Source of the DNA: Pseudomonas sp. 14P_8.1_Bac3
Lineage (GTDB): Bacteria > Pseudomonadota > Gammaproteobacteria > Pseudomonadales > Pseudomonadaceae
Direction of reading: 5' to 3'
Length of the DNA: 64,000 nt
Assembly: GCF_025466085.1 (NCBI RefSeq)
Contig: NZ_JANLOD010000008.1
Coordinates: forward strand, 62,001-126,000
Positions 60,854 through 64,000 of the stretch are shown here, one piece after another. The position numbers and the translations under genes were made by a program. The notes beneath the pieces are model-generated. The model made no database searches. It was not told the DNA's origin and saw only the letters and a list, made by a program, of their open reading frames with translations. The first letter of the stretch is position 1, and every line of letters begins with the position of its first letter.

Positions 60854-62305
60854 TTAATTTTCTTTCAGGGGCGCCAGCGGAAGCGCAACCATAAACTGGG
60901 TACCACGCCCCACCTTACTGTTGACCCAGATGCGCCCGCCGTGAAATTCAATGATTGAACGACAGATCGAAAGCCCGATTCCAAGTCCGGTGGGTTTGGT
61001 CGTAAAGAACGGGTCGAATAACGAGGGGAGAATGTCTTTGGAAATGCCGCTGCCAGAATCAGCAACTTCAAGCACGACTTCACTGTCGTTAACCGATGTG
61101 TGGATGCGCAGTATTCTGGCCCGATCATGTACGCCGGCCATGGCCTGACAGGCGTTAATGATCAAGTTGATGATGACTTGCTGCAGTTGAATCCGGTCGC
61201 CGCTGATGAATACGCTGGGGGCGCCCAGGTGGCAGTGCGAGCGAACCTCATGGTAAGAAATATCATGTTGCATGAGTGCCAGTGAGTCGCTCACGATGGC
61301 TTCGAATAGTTCCACCGTGCGCTGCAACTCGCTCTGACGCGATAGCGCCCTGATGCAGGTGATGACGTCGGAAATCCTGACTGAGTTTTGAATAATGCGA
61401 TCCACCGATTTCCCTGCTTCTTCCAGATCAGGTTCAGGACGGTTGATCCAACGCTTACAACACTCCCCACTGGTGATCAATGCCGCCAGAGGTTGGTTGA
61501 TTTCATGGGCTATCGACGCGGCCAACTCCCCCATGGAAGTCAGTCGCGTCATATGTGCGAGCTTTGCCTGCGAGTGAAACAGCGCTTCCTCTGATTGTCT
61601 GGAGGCGGTCACGTCCATCAATGCGCCGAAGTATTCAATATGTCCGCCGTCTTTCAACATCGGGCTGGCGACCATCTGCACATGCTTGACGCGTCCGTCC
61701 GGCATGACCAGTCGGTGTTCAACTTCGATAAGGCCTTGGCGGCTTATCGCCTGCTCCAGAACACTATCGATAATGGAAAGATCATCTGGGTAAGTGCGCG
61801 CTCTGACCAGATCAAGCGTCGGCGTAACGTCTGATGGGTATTCGAAGATGCGCGAAGACTCTTCTGACCATGACAGGCTTATTTCGTGACCAATGATTAT
61901 GCCGACGCTGCCGGTATGACTGAGCTTTTGCGCAGCCAAAAACAATGCTTCTTTACGCCGCCACAAGGAGGTCGCTTTTTTGTTACGCCAGACCAAGAGG
62001 ATAATGATCAGCAAGCCAATCAGACTGCACACGAGCCCAGCGATAAGCTTGTAGTCAAGGTAACCTCCATCTGTAATTAAACCGTTACTCAAAATAACCA
62101 CATTGCTGACAGCGACGGAGAGAAAGGCCGGGGGCGGGAGGAAGTTCGACGACATCAACACTAACGTGATGTAGAACAATGTCGATGCCACATCCAGGTC
62201 GAGGTACGCATTGGTCATAGTAATCATGCTGCCAACAGCAATGGCAGCCGGCCAGGCGACGGCGTACGACAGCATATATTTCTCGCAGCGTTTAATAACG
62301 GACAT
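60854..62305 (-). CDS. sensor histidine kinase with membrane domain and PAS
   Basis: A 483-residue kinase: about four N-terminal membrane helices (AVAWPAAIAVGSMITM...; LVCSLIGLLIIILLVW), a PAS-like domain (SLSWSEESSRIFEYPSDVTP...HRLVMPDGRVKHVQM), HisKA with SMGELAASIAHEINQPLAAL, then HATPase with IINLIINACQAM and DSGSGISKDI, GLGIGLSICRSI. ATG 62305 has GGAAGAG. It is a complete version of the decayed kinase at 55894. It is probably partnered by one of the nearby FixJ-type or receiver proteins. Confidence 0.88.
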   Translation of the reverse strand: MSVIKRCEKYMLSYAVAWPAAIAVGSMITMTNAYLDLDVASTLFYITLVLMSSNFLPPPAFLSVAVSNVVILSNGLITDGGYLDYKLIAGLVCSLIGLLIIILLVWRNKKATSLWRRKEALFLAAQKLSHTGSVGIIIGHEISLSWSEESSRIFEYPSDVTPTLDLVRARTYPDDLSIIDSVLEQAISRQGLIEVEHRLVMPDGRVKHVQMVASPMLKDGGHIEYFGALMDVTASRQSEEALFHSQAKLAHMTRLTSMGELAASIAHEINQPLAALITSGECCKRWINRPEPDLEEAGKSVDRIIQNSVRISDVITCIRALSRQSELQRTVELFEAIVSDSLALMQHDISYHEVRSHCHLGAPSVFISGDRIQLQQVIINLIINACQAMAGVHDRARILRIHTSVNDSEVVLEVADSGSGISKDILPSLFDPFFTTKPTGLGIGLSICRSIIEFHGGRIWVNSKVGRGTQFMVALPLAPLKEN

Positions 62306-62614
62306 TGACTCTTCCAGATTGTTGCTATCGAGAGATATTACCTGATAACTACTAAAATCAAACCAAAGACATTGACACGTTAACGGTGCCCGAAAACACA
62401 TGCTATTCCACGAGTTCGTATCCAGCACTACTGTATTGGGTCAGTTTGAGCACGACTAAGTATTAGGGACTTATACCAAGGTGTTAGCACTACTCTGCTG
62501 TAGCGATGGCAAGGACGCTGTATCGAAACGGATGAGTAAAACTCCGGTTGTTTCCACTTGGAAAACCAACGATTGCACAATCTTCATGTAGTCAGTTGCC
62601 GAAAGGCACCGGTG

Positions 62615-64000
62615 TCAGATGGCCGATGCGTACCCCGGTCCGTAAGGTATCAGTAGCGGTAGGGCAAACTGGAACGAACTACCCTGCCCCTCCTCGCTCG
62701 AGGCCCAGATCCGCCCTTGGTGGGAGTCAATGATCGAGCGGCATATGCACAAGCCCATCCCCAGACCTGTTTCTTTGGTTGTAAAGAACGGCGTGAACAG
62801 TTTTGACAGGACATGTACAGGAATTCCCCTGCCCTTGTCGGCCACCTCCAGACCCACTTCGTGATCATTAACCCAACTGCGAATCAGCAACTTCCGGTCG
62901 GATGCATTGACATCGTCCATGGCTTGGCACGCGTTGATAATCAGGTTGATGATCACTTGCTGCAATTGCACGCGGTCGGCACTGATCGGAACCTCGAAGG
63001 CCGTCAGTTCAATCTGAGGTCGGATCCCATGGTGGGCAAGTTCGTGCCTGACCAAAAGGAGGGTTTCGTTGATGATGTCGTTAAACGATTCGTTGCGACG
63101 CAGTGGATCGGTTTTGCGTGAAAGGGACCTAACTCGGAGCGTGGTCTCGGTGGCCCGGTTGGAACTTGCAATGATCCGTTCGAATGCCTTGCGCGCCTCG
63201 AACAGGTCGGGCACCGGCCGGCTTAGCCAATTGAGGCCGGCTTCGCCGCTACTTGTTATCGCCGCCAGCGGCTGATTCACTTCGTGGGCTATAGACGCAG
63301 CGAGCTCACCTAAGGAGGTGACGCGAGTAACGTGAGCCAGTTGAACCTGCGCCTGGTTTAACGCTGCCTCGGCCTGTTTGATGGCGGTGACGTCCATCAG
63401 TGCACCCAGGTATTCGAAGCGCCTGCCCCAATTGAAGAGCGGGGTGGCGATCATGCGTAAGTGTTTAACCCGGCCATCGGGCATCAGCAGGCGATGGCTG
63501 ACCTCGATAATCGCTTCATGGCGTGCTGCTTTTTCGAAACCGGCCAGCACTTCCGGCACATCCTCGGGATGGGTACGCGCCAAAATCATGGACGCCGTGG
63601 GAGGTGTGCTCGGCGGATACTCGAATATTTGTGCCGACTGTTCCGACCAGCCGATCTTTCCCAAATCTGCGCAAAAGCCAAAACAACCCGTCTGACTCAA
63701 GCGCTGTGCACCGCTCATGTAAACTTCCTTGTGCCGTAGGTTGTCGGCGATCCGCTTGCTGCGTAGCGCTAATACAACGATCGCCGCAAGCAAGGACAAG
63801 TCGCGCAGGAACTGCACGGCTGATTCCCAATGACCAAACCCACCCTGATTCAGGAAAACCGCCGCGAGTGCCAGCATGCTCAATAGCAGTACGGCGATCA
63901 CCCCGTTGATAGACAGTAGATTGACCGACATGAGCAGTAAGGCGATGTAGAACGGTGTCGTCGCGTAATCAAGATAAGTACTGCCGAGAAAAATCCCGCA
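62615..64000 (-). CDS. sensor histidine kinase, paralog (N-terminus cut by window)
   Basis: At least 462 residues; the frame runs off the window, with upstream codons reading LGSTYLDYATTPFYIALLLMS, i.e. a membrane helix. PAS (IGWSEQSAQIFEYPPSTPP...HRLLMPDGRVKHLRM), HisKA (SLGELAASIAHEVNQPLAAI), HATPase (INLIINACQAMDDV; DKGRGIPVHV). Same family as the genes at 60854 and 55894. The gap 62306-62614 between this gene and the previous one holds no clear gene or terminator. Confidence 0.88.
   Translation of the reverse strand, partial: CGIFLGSTYLDYATTPFYIALLLMSVNLLSINGVIAVLLLSMLALAAVFLNQGGFGHWESAVQFLRDLSLLAAIVVLALRSKRIADNLRHKEVYMSGAQRLSQTGCFGFCADLGKIGWSEQSAQIFEYPPSTPPTASMILARTHPEDVPEVLAGFEKAARHEAIIEVSHRLLMPDGRVKHLRMIATPLFNWGRRFEYLGALMDVTAIKQAEAALNQAQVQLAHVTRVTSLGELAASIAHEVNQPLAAITSSGEAGLNWLSRPVPDLFEARKAFERIIASSNRATETTLRVRSLSRKTDPLRRNESFNDIINETLLLVRHELAHHGIRPQIELTAFEVPISADRVQLQQVIINLIINACQAMDDVNASDRKLLIRSWVNDHEVGLEVADKGRGIPVHVLSKLFTPFFTTKETGLGMGLCICRSIIDSHQGRIWASSEEGQGSSFQFALPLLIPYGPGYASAI

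Overview
The window reads as a chromosome segment of a Pseudomonas of the fluorescens group. The evidence is high-GC coding, several Pseudomonas-style REP palindromes (about 21.2-26.1 kb), a queD/codA/FecIR-receptor backbone and many paralogous sensor kinases. No rRNA, complete tRNA or CRISPR array is visible.

Region 1, about 1-20.75 kb, is the early half of a lambdoid prophage. A CI-type repressor (4851-5624) faces a leftward arm and a rightward arm. The leftward arm holds a Cro-like protein, small regulators, an O-like protein, a DnaC-like loader, a TraR-like zinc finger, NinB, a NinI-like phosphatase and NinG, which is cut by the window edge. The rightward arm holds many small genes, an ERF annealing protein, a YqaJ-type exonuclease, a DNA methyltransferase and an AlpA regulator. 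CI-operator-like 17-bp palindromes overlap the promoters of both arms. Late genes are not in the window; they presumably lie further left.

Inside the rightward arm lies a complete diversity-generating retroelement (DGR). It has a reverse transcriptase (15388-16548) with the DGR-type GNLSSQ motif and YVDD, an Avd-like helical protein (14820-15176), an adenine-rich template repeat (15348-15451) and three DUF1566-like target genes whose 3' ends are variable copies of the template (7517-7993, 13454-14065, 14142-14762). I aligned the template with the three variable repeats by eye. All 41 substitutions in the core fall on template adenines. One target is 7 kb from the template, with about a dozen genes between it and the other two. 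The targets sit among early recombination genes, not beside tail genes. This is the most notable system in the window.

Region 2, about 20.8-38.7 kb, is ordinary chromosome. It carries queD, a haloalkane-dehalogenase-like hydrolase, cytosine deaminase, a DapF-fold protein lacking both catalytic cysteines, an MFS transporter, a fecI-fecR-TonB receptor iron-uptake unit, two exported proteins of unknown role, a Tat-exported chloroperoxidase-like hydrolase, an MBL-fold hydrolase, an SDR, a LysR regulator, a truncated NDH-2 remnant, a small membrane protein and a GlxA-type regulator.

Region 3, about 38.9-64 kb, is a signalling and oxidative-stress cluster. It holds two tandem paralogous giant proteins of about 1,830-1,850 residues (Ser/Thr-kinase-like, AAA ATPase, GAF, PAS, histidine kinase). 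It also has one FixJ-type and two receiver-only response regulators, two sensor histidine kinases (one cut by the window edge), and a third kinase that is a pseudogene having lost its H-box and N-box. Around them are a type II NADH dehydrogenase, a catalase, a Dps-like protein, a PEBP-family protein, a LysR regulator and a GlxA-like protein without its DNA-binding half. The layout suggests repeated local duplication and decay of a redox or stress-sensing module.
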